A DNA stretch of 46,470 nt. Source: a virus. The stretch is taken from positions 1 through 46,470 of the IMG/VR virus record IMGVR_UViG_3300017917_002605; one strand, 5' to 3'. Position numbers and translations under genes: made by a program. The notes under the pieces are model-generated. The model had not been told where the DNA came from. It worked only from the letters and a program-made list of their open reading frames with translations, and made no database searches. Positions 8,046 to 15,098 of the stretch are shown piece by piece. The stretch's first letter is position 1, and every line of letters begins with the position of its first letter.

Positions 8046-8237
8046 ATGTTAAATCAGGAACTAGAACAAAAGTTTTACTTTTCCGTGTTCGATGTGTCGG
8101 ATGCTTTCCGAGAATTCGGTGTACGTGCCGTCCTTGAGGAGGTACGACAAAATCCCCTTATAAATCAACAGCTTACCGAATATATAAGGACGCTTGACAT
8201 TCCTGCGGAAACCTGTATAATGGACAGTGTTGAGTGA
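8046..8237 (+). CDS. 63-aa protein of unknown function with its own promoter
   Basis: Start ATG 8046 is preceded by TTAGGAGAG (Shine-Dalgarno 8034-8039); an upstream in-frame GTG at 7884 is rejected because it would read through the terminator. The product is acidic and predicted helical (MLNQELEQKF, VSDAFREFGVRAVLEEV, NQQLTEYIRTL), with no recognised domain. Its 3' end carries the consensus promoter of the next gene. A solitary terminator-promoter-small ORF arrangement is typical of early phage genes that act on the host, but this is inference. Confidence 0.75.
   Translation: MLNQELEQKFYFSVFDVSDAFREFGVRAVLEEVRQNPLINQQLTEYIRTLDIPAETCIMDSVE
8194..8221 (+). promoter_or_regulatory. Consensus sigma70 promoter for the CobT-like gene
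   Basis: Perfect TTGACA (8194-8199) and perfect TATAAT (8216-8221) with a 16-bp spacer, inside the last codons of the 63-aa gene and 30 bp before the next ATG (8252). The best promoter match in the window. Confidence 0.88.
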
Positions 8238-8251
8238 CTAAGGCAAACTAA

Positions 8252-10612
8252 ATGACTACTTTTTCCGTTGAATCAAAATCGCAGCTGGCCAAACTGTTGG
8301 CCACTGAAAACCTGACCATTCAACACCAAAAGATTCGTACAGCCAAGTTTGACCCTACAAACCGTGTGCTGTATTGTCCTATTTGGAAAGATATGTCCGG
8401 TGACCTCTATGACCTGCTGATGGGACATGAGGTTGGTCACGCATTGGAAACTCCTGCTGACGGTTGGCATGAAGCTGTTAAGGAAGGTGTTTCTAAAAAG
8501 TACAAGCACTTCCTGAATGTTGTGGAAGATGCCCGTATCGAAAAGAAAATCAAGCGCCGTTATCCTGGTCTCCGTGCCAGCTTTGTTCGTGGTTATAAAA
8601 ACCTGCTTGACCGTGACTTCTTCGGTATCGCTGACCGTGATGTAAATACACTTCCTTTCATTGACCGTTTGAATCTGTACACCAAAGGCGGCACCCTTCT
8701 TGGTATTGAATTCAATGCTGAAGAAACGGAAATGCTTCGCCGTGTGGAATCTTGCGAAACTTGGCAAGATGTTTTGAATGTTACTGCTTCGGTTTACGAA
8801 TATTCTAAAACCGAACAACAACAAATGCAAGAGCAAGAAATGGCTTCAACTGCCATTGGTTCTGGTGATTATGATGAATATGAAGATGATTACGAATATG
8901 ATTACGATTCGTATGATGAAAATGAAGATGAACCTGAAGACACCGAAACTGGTGATTCCAATGAATCGTCCGATGAAGATGATGAAGGTGGCAAACAGAA
9001 CGTAGGTGAAAAACGTGACGTTGAAGAAAAATCGGAAGAAACCAAAAATTCTTCCGATGAAGAAACCGACAAATCGCCTGATGGTGAAGACACCGATGTT
9101 GTCAATAAGTTGAATCGTTGGAAAGATTCGACCGAATCCTATCACAAAGATTTTGAACCTGTTTGTTCAACTGATGAAACTTTCCGTGAAAACGAATCAC
9201 AGCTTCTGAATGAAGTGTGTAAGGAATATGTGTATGCCAATATTCCTACTCCTAACATGAAGCAAATTCTTACACCTTACAATCGTGTGCATGAACAACT
9301 TGAAGAAAAATTCAAGGAGCACCAAATTGATAGTGCAAAACTGTACAACGATTTTAAGTCCAAGAATGAGCGTTACATTTCTTTGCTTGCCAAAGAATTT
9401 GAAATGCGTAAGGCAGCTCGTTCATATTCTAAGACCAAAACTTCCGTGTCTGGCGACATTGATATTTCTCGCCTGTGGAAGTATCAAGTCGATGACAACA
9501 TTTTCAAGAAACTGCAACGCACACCTAAAGGCAAGTCCCACGGCCTTGTGATGTTGCTTGACCGTTCTGGTTCGATGACTGACAATATGGCTGGTTCTCT
9601 TGAGCAGATTATGGTGCTTGCATCGTTCTGCCGCAAAGTGAATATTCCTTTTGTTCTGTATGGTTTTGGTGACTGTGAAGATTCTCGCCGTATCGATTTT
9701 CCTAATGAGTTGAAGACCAAGTGCTTTAGTAACAACATCGGTGAATTGAACATGAGCAATATGTACCTGCGTGAATATTTGAATTCACGTATGGGTAATG
9801 CCGAATTCACCCGTTGCATGAGAAACTTGGCTGCTCTGAAAAAGTCCTACGAATCTCGGTACAGTCGTTATCTCCGTCCTTATTCGGAACACCTGAGCAA
9901 TACTCCTTTGCTGCAAGCAATGGTTGCCATGAAGAACATCGTTCAAGATTTCCGCAAAGTGAATAATCTTGACCTTGTTAATATGGTCGTTGTGCATGAT
10001 GGTGATGCCGATTCGTGTGATTACGTTATCGCTCAACGTAAAGGTTATGATGGTTCTATCTATTTGGGTGCCATGCCATTTGACAATCGCCGTCAAAATG
10101 TTGTGATTCGTGATGTTAAAAACAAAATCGAGATTCAACTTCGTAGTGAAGGTCCTAATCACCAATATGATGATGCGCTTCGTGCCGGCCTTTTCAAGTG
10201 GTTCAGCAAAGTGACTGGTGCCAAGATTTTTGGTTTCTTCATCACTGGCGGTAACCGCAGCACCAAGTTTGCTGTGTGTAACAAGTATATTGACAAAGAT
10301 GGCAGAAACGTTTATGATATGATGGGTATTGACCGTAATGCAAATTACGTTCATCGTCCTGACCGTAGTGAGTACGTTTCTTCAATTTCTAAGATGTTGA
10401 CAAAAGATAAATTTGTTGAATCTTTCAATGAAGGTTACACTGCTTTCTACATGATTCCTGGTGGTGAACACCTGCGGGTCGTTGATGAAGAATTGAATAT
10501 TGACGGTAAAGTTACCGCTGGTAAATTGAAGAATGCGTTTATGAAAGTTGCCAAGGCAAAGCAAGTGAATCGTGTTCTGGTTTCTCGGTTTATTCAAGGT
10601 ATCGCAGCGTAA
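8252..10612 (+). CDS. CobT-like protein: HExxH metal site plus VWA domain
   Basis: 786 aa. The N-terminal domain has MGHEVGHALETP (HExxH, H59-E60-H63) and VVEDARIEKK (a possible third ligand), like a zinc metallopeptidase. Residues ~200-290 are a very acidic low-complexity linker. The C-terminal half is a VWA domain with MIDAS DRSGS (D437, S439, S441) and a second VVVHDGDAD segment. This is the CobT-type partner of CobS found in several aquatic T4-like phages. With the following ATPase it forms a MoxR-VWA pair. No cobalamin gene is seen nearby, so a chelatase role is unproven. The acidic linker is also seen in bacterial CobT. Confidence 0.8.
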   Translation: MTTFSVESKSQLAKLLATENLTIQHQKIRTAKFDPTNRVLYCPIWKDMSGDLYDLLMGHEVGHALETPADGWHEAVKEGVSKKYKHFLNVVEDARIEKKIKRRYPGLRASFVRGYKNLLDRDFFGIADRDVNTLPFIDRLNLYTKGGTLLGIEFNAEETEMLRRVESCETWQDVLNVTASVYEYSKTEQQQMQEQEMASTAIGSGDYDEYEDDYEYDYDSYDENEDEPEDTETGDSNESSDEDDEGGKQNVGEKRDVEEKSEETKNSSDEETDKSPDGEDTDVVNKLNRWKDSTESYHKDFEPVCSTDETFRENESQLLNEVCKEYVYANIPTPNMKQILTPYNRVHEQLEEKFKEHQIDSAKLYNDFKSKNERYISLLAKEFEMRKAARSYSKTKTSVSGDIDISRLWKYQVDDNIFKKLQRTPKGKSHGLVMLLDRSGSMTDNMAGSLEQIMVLASFCRKVNIPFVLYGFGDCEDSRRIDFPNELKTKCFSNNIGELNMSNMYLREYLNSRMGNAEFTRCMRNLAALKKSYESRYSRYLRPYSEHLSNTPLLQAMVAMKNIVQDFRKVNNLDLVNMVVVHDGDADSCDYVIAQRKGYDGSIYLGAMPFDNRRQNVVIRDVKNKIEIQLRSEGPNHQYDDALRAGLFKWFSKVTGAKIFGFFITGGNRSTKFAVCNKYIDKDGRNVYDMMGIDRNANYVHRPDRSEYVSSISKMLTKDKFVESFNEGYTAFYMIPGGEHLRVVDEELNIDGKVTAGKLKNAFMKVAKAKQVNRVLVSRFIQGIAA

Positions 10613-10663
10613 GCTGTTGATTTTAAAGAGGAAATCTGTTGTAAAAAAACAACAACGTGTGGC

Positions 10664-10691
10664 TTGCCATCCTCCAGGTTTCCTGTATAAT
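10664..10691 (+). promoter_or_regulatory. sigma70-type promoter for the CobS-like gene
   Basis: TTGCCA (10664-10669), 16-bp spacer, TATAAT (10686-10691), 28 bp before the ATG at 10720. Same spacer and same CCTGTATAAT context as the promoter at 8194. Just upstream TGTTGT/ACAACA (about 10637-10654) can form a small A-loop hairpin. Confidence 0.82.
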
Positions 10692-10719
10692 TGTGATGTT
10701 CTAGTGAGAAAGGTATATT

Positions 10720-11931
10720 ATGCGTATCAAGATTGAAGCTCGTGAGAAGTTCATTAAACTTGCTCAGGCTACCGGTAAAACGGTTCTTACATTGCAGGAA
10801 ATTAAAGACCTGTGTGAAGAAAACGGACTTAAATTTCCTCAGTGGTTTGCTAAAGATATGGCGAACCGTGCCGGCCGTGGAATGTATTGGGTTCCCGCCA
10901 CGACCGTTGCTCAGGCGATTGAACCTGCTCCTGCCGTTGCTATGGCGCCTGCTCAAGTATTGAAAATGAAAACTGACCACGATAAAAATATGTCAGGTAA
11001 CCGTATCTCTAACGTTACAACTGACCTTGAAACCGTAAATCTTGTTCCAAAAGTTTATAAGAATTATGTTCCTTTTGGTAACTACGATGATATCCTTTCC
11101 ATTGTTGCTTCGAAGCAATTCTTTCCCATTCTAATTACTGGTCATTCTGGTAACGGCAAAACAATGTCTGTTGAACAGGCTTGTGCAAAACTTGGCCGTA
11201 AATTCATCTGTGTGTCCATGACACCTGAAACCGATGAATCTGACCTGCTTGGTAACTTTGTGCTTATCAACGGTCAAATGGAATGGCGTGATGGTCCTGT
11301 TACCGTTGCTGCACGCCAAGGTGCCGTGCTGTGTATCGATGAAATCGATTATGGTGCTCAGAACCTTTCCACTCTGCAACGTGTCCTTGAAGGCAAACCG
11401 TTTCTTCTGAAAAAGAAGAATGAACTGATTGTGCCTGCTGAAGGTTTCACAATCATTGCTACTGCAAACACCAAAGGTAAAGGCAGTGAAGATGGTCGTT
11501 ACATGTTCACCAACGTGCTTAACGAAGCTTTCCTTGAACGTTTTCTGAATACGATGGAACAGGAATATCCTCCTGTTACCGTTGAAAAGAAAATCATTAA
11601 GAAGGAACTTTCATCCGCTGGCCGTGCCGATGATGAATTTGCCGATAAACTGGTAACTTGGGCTGATGTGATTCGCAAAACCTTTGCTGAAGGTGGTTGT
11701 GATGAAATTATCTCCACTCGCCGTCTTGTGCATATCACCCGTACCTACGGTATTTTCGGTGACAAGATGAAGGCAATCAGTCTGTGTCTGAATCGTTTTG
11801 ATGATGACACTAAACTTTCCTTCCTTGACCTGTACACCAAGGTTGATGCAGGCGCAAATGCCGATACCATTAATCAACCGGCACCTGAAGAAATTCAAGT
11901 TGCCGAAAAGGATGAAGAAATCCCGTTTTAA
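10720..11931 (+). CDS. cobS: CobS/MoxR-like AAA+ ATPase
   Basis: 403 aa. After an N-terminal ~85-aa segment of unclear fold, a AAA+ module shows Walker A GHSGNGKT (141-148), a TDESDLLGNFVL segment, Walker B VLCIDEID (~202-209), a sensor region IIATANTKG and an arginine-finger region LERFLNTME. This matches the aerobic cobaltochelatase CobS / MoxR type. In bacteria CobS energises metal insertion with CobT; phage versions are often called cobS. Pairing with the VWA protein upstream supports a chelatase-like or chaperone machine. Own promoter at 10664 and terminator at 11953. Confidence 0.88.
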   Translation: MRIKIEAREKFIKLAQATGKTVLTLQEIKDLCEENGLKFPQWFAKDMANRAGRGMYWVPATTVAQAIEPAPAVAMAPAQVLKMKTDHDKNMSGNRISNVTTDLETVNLVPKVYKNYVPFGNYDDILSIVASKQFFPILITGHSGNGKTMSVEQACAKLGRKFICVSMTPETDESDLLGNFVLINGQMEWRDGPVTVAARQGAVLCIDEIDYGAQNLSTLQRVLEGKPFLLKKKNELIVPAEGFTIIATANTKGKGSEDGRYMFTNVLNEAFLERFLNTMEQEYPPVTVEKKIIKKELSSAGRADDEFADKLVTWADVIRKTFAEGGCDEIISTRRLVHITRTYGIFGDKMKAISLCLNRFDDDTKLSFLDLYTKVDAGANADTINQPAPEEIQVAEKDEEIPF

Positions 11932-11952
11932 TTTCCTCTCTCACTAGAGGTT

Positions 11953-11980
11953 GACCCATCGGCAACGGTGGGTCTTTTTT
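11953..11980 (+). terminator. Rho-independent terminator after CobS-like gene
   Basis: GACCCATCG and CGGTGGGTC form a 9-bp stem with a GCAA loop (11953-11974), followed by six T. Confidence 0.92.
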
Positions 11981-12001
11981 GAATGTTTACCTTAAAAGTG
12001 G

Positions 12002-12030
12002 TTGACATTCAAAAGAGAATTAGATACAAT
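12002..12030 (+). promoter_or_regulatory. sigma70-type promoter for the winged-helix-like gene
   Basis: TTGACA (12002-12007), 17-bp spacer, TACAAT (12025-12030). The expected start of transcription is about 12037-12038, exactly the first base of the structured leader. Confidence 0.82.
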
Positions 12031-12037
12031 AAAGAAT

Positions 12038-12080
12038 CTGAGGAATGAACCACTCCTCAGGTAATTGTGAAAAGTGGTTC
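12038..12080 (+). promoter_or_regulatory. Possible H-type pseudoknot in the mRNA leader
   Basis: Stem 1: CTGAGGA (12038-12044) with TCCTCAG (12054-12060). The loop bases GAACCAC (12047-12053) are perfectly complementary to GTGGTTC (12074-12080) downstream, giving stem 2. Loop lengths are 2, 0 and 13 nt, the last A-rich, which is geometrically reasonable. The element starts at the predicted mRNA 5' end and finishes 11 nt before the GAGGAAAC ribosome site. T4 gene 32 mRNA uses a 5' pseudoknot for autogenous control, so a translational switch is possible; an alternative is two mutually exclusive hairpins, the second followed by GTTTTATT as a weak attenuator. Confidence 0.6.
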
Positions 12081-12101
12081 GTTTTATTATGAGGAAACAT
12101 T

Positions 12102-12374
12102 ATGTCCGCAAAATCCAAAGTTCTGTCTTATCTGTCCAAAACTGATGGTTACAACACTCTGACTGCACAGAAGATGCAGAGCGTTTTTGGTATTTCTAAT
12201 CCAAGCGCAACCATTAATGAGCTTCGCAACGAAGGTCATGCCATCTATTTGAACACCCGCATTAACTCTAACGGTGAGAAGGTTTCTTTCTACCGTCTTG
12301 GCACTCCTACTAAGCGCCAAGTTGCTGCTGGCCTTTTTGCCCTACGCCAAGCAGGTATTAGCACTTTCGCCTAA
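12102..12374 (+). CDS. Small winged-helix-like DNA-binding protein
   Basis: 90 aa. The pattern SKVLSYLSKTDGYNTLTAQKMQSVFG, then ISNPSATINELRNEGHAIY and a beta-hairpin LNTRINSNGEKVSFYRLGTP, reads as helix, helix-turn-helix recognition helix and wing. It ends in an amphipathic helix. Basic overall (about 13 K/R). Such proteins occur in T4-like marine phages without known function; a transcription factor or genome-packing role is possible. It has a private promoter, a structured leader and a strong terminator, so it is probably made early and at high level. Ribosome site GAGGAAAC at 12091. Confidence 0.7.
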   Translation: MSAKSKVLSYLSKTDGYNTLTAQKMQSVFGISNPSATINELRNEGHAIYLNTRINSNGEKVSFYRLGTPTKRQVAAGLFALRQAGISTFA

Positions 12375-12394
12375 TTCATTAGGTGTAACTAGCG

Positions 12395-12431
12395 AGAGGA
12401 GCGATATATAATAGTATCGCTTCTCTTTTTT
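12395..12431 (+). terminator. Rho-independent terminator
   Basis: AGAGGAGCGATA (12395-12406) pairs over 12 bp (one G-T) with TATCGCTTCTCT (12415-12426) around an 8-nt loop, followed by T residues. It ends the early-type island. Confidence 0.92.
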
Positions 12432-12447
12432 ATTTTATGGGTATATT

Positions 12448-13263
12448 ATGGAAATTCAAGTAAAAGTAGATGACTTGAAACAACACAAGTTGTTTGTTGC
12501 CACACCAATGTATGGTGGCATGAATCACGGACTCTACATGAAGTCCTGCCTTGACCTTCAAGGTATGTTAAACCGCTACGGCGTGGAAGTGAAATTCTCC
12601 TTCCTTTTCAATGAATCTCTTATCACCAGAGCTCGCAACTACTTGGTGGATGAGTTTCTCCGCACAGATTACACACACATGCTGTTTATCGACAGCGACA
12701 TTCATTTCAATCCCCAAGATGTGATTGCTCTACTTGCACTTGATAAAGATGTTATTGGTGCACCGTATCCTAAGAAGTCTATCAATTGGGGCAACGTAGC
12801 ACAAGCTGCACGTACTCACCCAACTATGGAACCACGGGAATTGGAAAACCTGGTCGGTGAATATGTTTTCAACGTAGTTAAAGGCACTGAATCGTTCCAA
12901 GTTTCTGAACCACTTCAGGTTATGGAAATCGGTACTGGTTTTATGATGATTAAGCGTCATGTTTTCAACAAACTAGAAATCGAATTCCCTCAACTGCGAT
13001 ACAAACCAGACCATGTTGGTCAAGCCAACTTTGATGGTTCACGTTACATTCATGCGTACTTTGATACGATTATTGACACCAAAGAATCTGCAACTGGTGG
13101 TGGTTCCGACCGTTACCTAAGTGAAGATTATATGTTCTGTCAATTGTGGCGCAAGATTGGTGGAGAAATCTACCTGTGTCCATGGATGCGTACTCAACAC
13201 ATCGGCACATATGCCTTTACTGGTAATATGCCTGCTGTTGCTAACTATACTGGAAGACTGTGA
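12448..13263 (+). CDS. GT-A fold glycosyltransferase
   Basis: 271 aa. LFVATPMYGG at the N-terminus is the first nucleotide-sugar strand; NESLITRARN and YTHMLFIDSDIHF supply the DxD motif (DSD) for metal and sugar-nucleotide binding; APYPKK and IGTGFMMIKRHVF follow as in phage GT2-like enzymes. The C-terminus EDYMFCQLWRKIGGEIYLCPW is the typical acceptor-side region. Substrate unknown; phage targets could be modified DNA bases, virion proteins or host surface. It starts with GGGTATATTATG, a context also used by gp45 and cobS, and overlaps the next gene. Confidence 0.85.
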   Translation: MEIQVKVDDLKQHKLFVATPMYGGMNHGLYMKSCLDLQGMLNRYGVEVKFSFLFNESLITRARNYLVDEFLRTDYTHMLFIDSDIHFNPQDVIALLALDKDVIGAPYPKKSINWGNVAQAARTHPTMEPRELENLVGEYVFNVVKGTESFQVSEPLQVMEIGTGFMMIKRHVFNKLEIEFPQLRYKPDHVGQANFDGSRYIHAYFDTIIDTKESATGGGSDRYLSEDYMFCQLWRKIGGEIYLCPWMRTQHIGTYAFTGNMPAVANYTGRL

Positions 13264-13514
13264 TGCAAGAAACACAAAGCGAAATTAAAACTGTTGAAAC
13301 TGTAGAAGAACTACAGAATCTTTCTACCACATTGAAAAACCTTCATGTGCCACAACGCCTTGAAGGTGAATCATTCGATGACTATGTTAAGCGCCGCACT
13401 CTTTCCAATCTGAACATCAAGTACAATCGTAAGAATGGAAAGATGTTTTGGAATTCTTCTGAATTGGGAACTTATGTAAAGGCGAAAAATGGCAACGAAA
13501 CGGTTGAAGTCTGA
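13263..13514 (+). CDS. Small protein of unknown function
   Basis: 83 aa from ATG 13263, which overlaps the glycosyltransferase stop (TGATG). A GTG three bases upstream is less likely. The N-terminal half is acidic and helical (TVETVEELQNLSTTLKNL); the C-terminal half is basic (DDYVKRRTLSNLNIKYNRKNGK) and ends with WNSSELGTYVKAKNG. No family recognised. It overlaps the next gene by 26 bp in another frame, a sign of tight co-transcription with nucleotide metabolism and clamp genes. Confidence 0.7.
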   Translation: MQETQSEIKTVETVEELQNLSTTLKNLHVPQRLEGESFDDYVKRRTLSNLNIKYNRKNGKMFWNSSELGTYVKAKNGNETVEV

Positions 13515-13842
13515 AACCGATGCGGTCGCCGCTTCTCAGGTGGCGACCACCGGTGGTAGAAAATTTGACGGCGGTAAACTTGAATATGGTTTGTTGCCAC
13601 CTCAAGCACTAAAGGCAACTGTAGAAGTACTTACCTTTGGTGCTCAAAAATATGAACGTGATAACTGGAAGAATGTTCCGGATTCTAAACGTAGATATTT
13701 TGATGCATTACAAAGGCATCTATGGGCATGGAAAGAAGGTGAAATCCAGGACCCCGAATCTGGTAAACATCACCTAGCACATGCGCTTTGTTGCCTCATG
13801 TTTCTATATGAACATGATACAATCTATTCACGTGACGAATAA
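13489..13842 (+). CDS. dATP/dGTP diphosphohydrolase-like (DUF5664 type)
   Basis: 117 aa. The signature GGRKFDGGKLEYGLLPPQAL, then FGAQKYERDNWKNV, RYFDALQRHLWAWKEGE and KHHLAHALCCLMFLYEH is what I recall of the phage family named dATP/dGTP diphosphohydrolase, N-terminal (formerly DUF5664). The conserved D, E and H residues would bind metal and a nucleotide. Phages use such enzymes to shape the dNTP pool. It directly precedes the sliding clamp. The start ATG 13489 lies within the previous gene. Confidence 0.75.
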   Translation: MATKRLKSETDAVAASQVATTGGRKFDGGKLEYGLLPPQALKATVEVLTFGAQKYERDNWKNVPDSKRRYFDALQRHLWAWKEGEIQDPESGKHHLAHALCCLMFLYEHDTIYSRDE

Positions 13843-13860
13843 ATTTTTTTGGAGTATATT

Positions 13861-14541
13861 ATGAAACTATCTGCTGACACTATCTCTTTGCTGAAGAACT
13901 TTGCTACGATTAATCAAGGCATTCTTTTCAAGCAAGGCAAAACAATCAAAACCGTTTCTTCACACAAGAATATTCTTGCTGAAGCAAACATCACCGAAGA
14001 AATTCCGACTGAATTCGGTGTCTATGACCTGAACAACTTCCTCTCCGTTGTTTCTCTGCACAAAGATGAACCCTCTTTTGAATTCGTTCAGAATGATGTT
14101 GTCATTTGTGGTAACAAAGGTCGTTCTAAAATCAAGTATCGATTCTGTGACCCTAAGAGCATCGTAACTCCTCCTGAAAAGTCTTTGCAAATGCCTGACC
14201 CAGAGATTGCATTTGAACTTTCAGAAGAAGACCTTGGTTGGGTTCTGCGTGTTGCTTCTGTACTTTCTTCTCCTCAGATTGCTGTTGAATCTGATGGTTC
14301 TAAAATTAGTCTTGTTGCAATGAACCTGCAAGACAATTCTGCTCACACCGATACACTTGAAATCGCTGATGGTAATGGTGACAAGTATCGAATGATTTTC
14401 AAGACCGAGAATCTAAAGATGATTTCTGGTTCTTATGATGTTAAGATTTCCTCTAAGGGTATTTCTCATTTCAAGAACAAGAACAAAGACCTTCAGTATT
14501 GGATTACCACTGAAGCTGGTTCTACTTTCACAAAGGCCTAA
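13861..14541 (+). CDS. 45: Sliding clamp gp45
   Basis: 226 aa, essentially the length of T4 gp45 (228). The N-terminus MKLSADTISLLKNFATINQG is nearly identical to T4 (MKLSKDTTALLKNFATINSG), and YDLNNFLSVVSL matches T4 YDLNGFLGILSL. The trimeric clamp tethers gp43 to DNA and, with gp55, activates late promoters. The start is ATG 13861 preceded by TTGGAGTATATT; a TTG at 13849 is rejected because the ATG reproduces the T4 N-terminus. The UAUAUUAUG start context may be a RegA target, as gene 45 is in T4. Confidence 0.96.
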   Translation: MKLSADTISLLKNFATINQGILFKQGKTIKTVSSHKNILAEANITEEIPTEFGVYDLNNFLSVVSLHKDEPSFEFVQNDVVICGNKGRSKIKYRFCDPKSIVTPPEKSLQMPDPEIAFELSEEDLGWVLRVASVLSSPQIAVESDGSKISLVAMNLQDNSAHTDTLEIADGNGDKYRMIFKTENLKMISGSYDVKISSKGISHFKNKNKDLQYWITTEAGSTFTKA

Positions 14542-14543
14542 TT

Positions 14544-14720
14544 ATGTCCAAGTTTGCATTTGTGGTCGATGCGACCAATAAACAATCTATGGCTTTGAAT
14601 GTTGATAAGATTATGGCAATCATTGATGAAAAGCCTGTATTGATTCGACTGGTCGATGAAGTTGCTGTCAAGGTTGAAGGTGATTTTCTGGAAATCGTTG
14701 CACGTTTGAAGGCTGAATAA
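14544..14720 (+). CDS. 58-aa protein between clamp and Tat-like protein
   Basis: ATG 14544, two bases after the gp45 stop, to TAA 14718-14720. The product (SKFAFVVDATNKQSMALNVD, then KIMAIIDEKPVLIRLVDEVA, then VKVEGDFLEIVARLKAE) looks like a small beta-alpha-beta unit. No family recognised. Placement in a run of translationally coupled genes, normal codon use and a TAATG overlap with the following gene argue that it is real. Confidence 0.7.
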   Translation: MSKFAFVVDATNKQSMALNVDKIMAIIDEKPVLIRLVDEVAVKVEGDFLEIVARLKAE

Positions 14721-15067
14721 TGGAAAAGATAGGCCGTAGAAACTTTGCTAAGTCTCTTGGCCTTCTTGGTTTAATTGGCGTTGGTGTCGCTGGTTATAAA
14801 GAGGCCAAAGAACGAATTGTCTATAAACAGGACGAACTTCCAACTAAAGAGTTAGAAGAACAACTGAACACCAAACCTGTGTTGCAATTGACCGCAACGT
14901 ATGGTGAAGAATTACCAACACAACAACAAAGTTACGGAAACTATTACTTCATTGGTACAGGTCCAAATTACAAACCCGGTACAGAAAAACGGGTAGATGT
15001 AAGAATTGTGCCTGGTCCTGATGGCAAACTTTACGTCAAAGAGAATGACACTTGGCGTAAAATCTGA
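14720..15067 (+). CDS. Unknown protein with a twin-arginine-like leader
   Basis: 115 aa. The start GRRNFAKSLG followed by a hydrophobic stretch LLGLIGVGVAG (13-25) matches the layout of a Tat signal (RRxF-x-K then h-region), or a signal anchor. The remainder is polar: a KELEEQL segment, YGNYYFIGTGP and DVRIVPGPDGKLYVKENDTWRKI, which looks like a small beta domain. No family recognised. An exported or membrane-anchored protein between the clamp and clamp-loader genes is unexpected. A signal-peptide predictor would settle the leader. Confidence 0.7.
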   Translation: MEKIGRRNFAKSLGLLGLIGVGVAGYKEAKERIVYKQDELPTKELEEQLNTKPVLQLTATYGEELPTQQQSYGNYYFIGTGPNYKPGTEKRVDVRIVPGPDGKLYVKENDTWRKI

Positions 15068-15073
15068 TATAAT
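15065..15073 (+). promoter_or_regulatory. Extended -10 element before gp44
   Basis: TGATATAAT, a perfect extended -10 (TGn TATAAT), 25 bp before the gp44 ATG at 15099. No good -35 is seen, which extended -10 promoters can tolerate; otherwise a middle promoter. Confidence 0.4.
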
Positions 15074-15098
15074 GTTATTTTTATTATGAGGTCTGTGA

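Noticed and set aside
8273-10354. Long antisense ORFs opposite the CobT-like gene (187, 99, 111 and 189 aa)
   Set aside because: Repeated FVF/IIFII-like sequence opposite GAA/GAT-rich coding is a shadow effect; no start signals.
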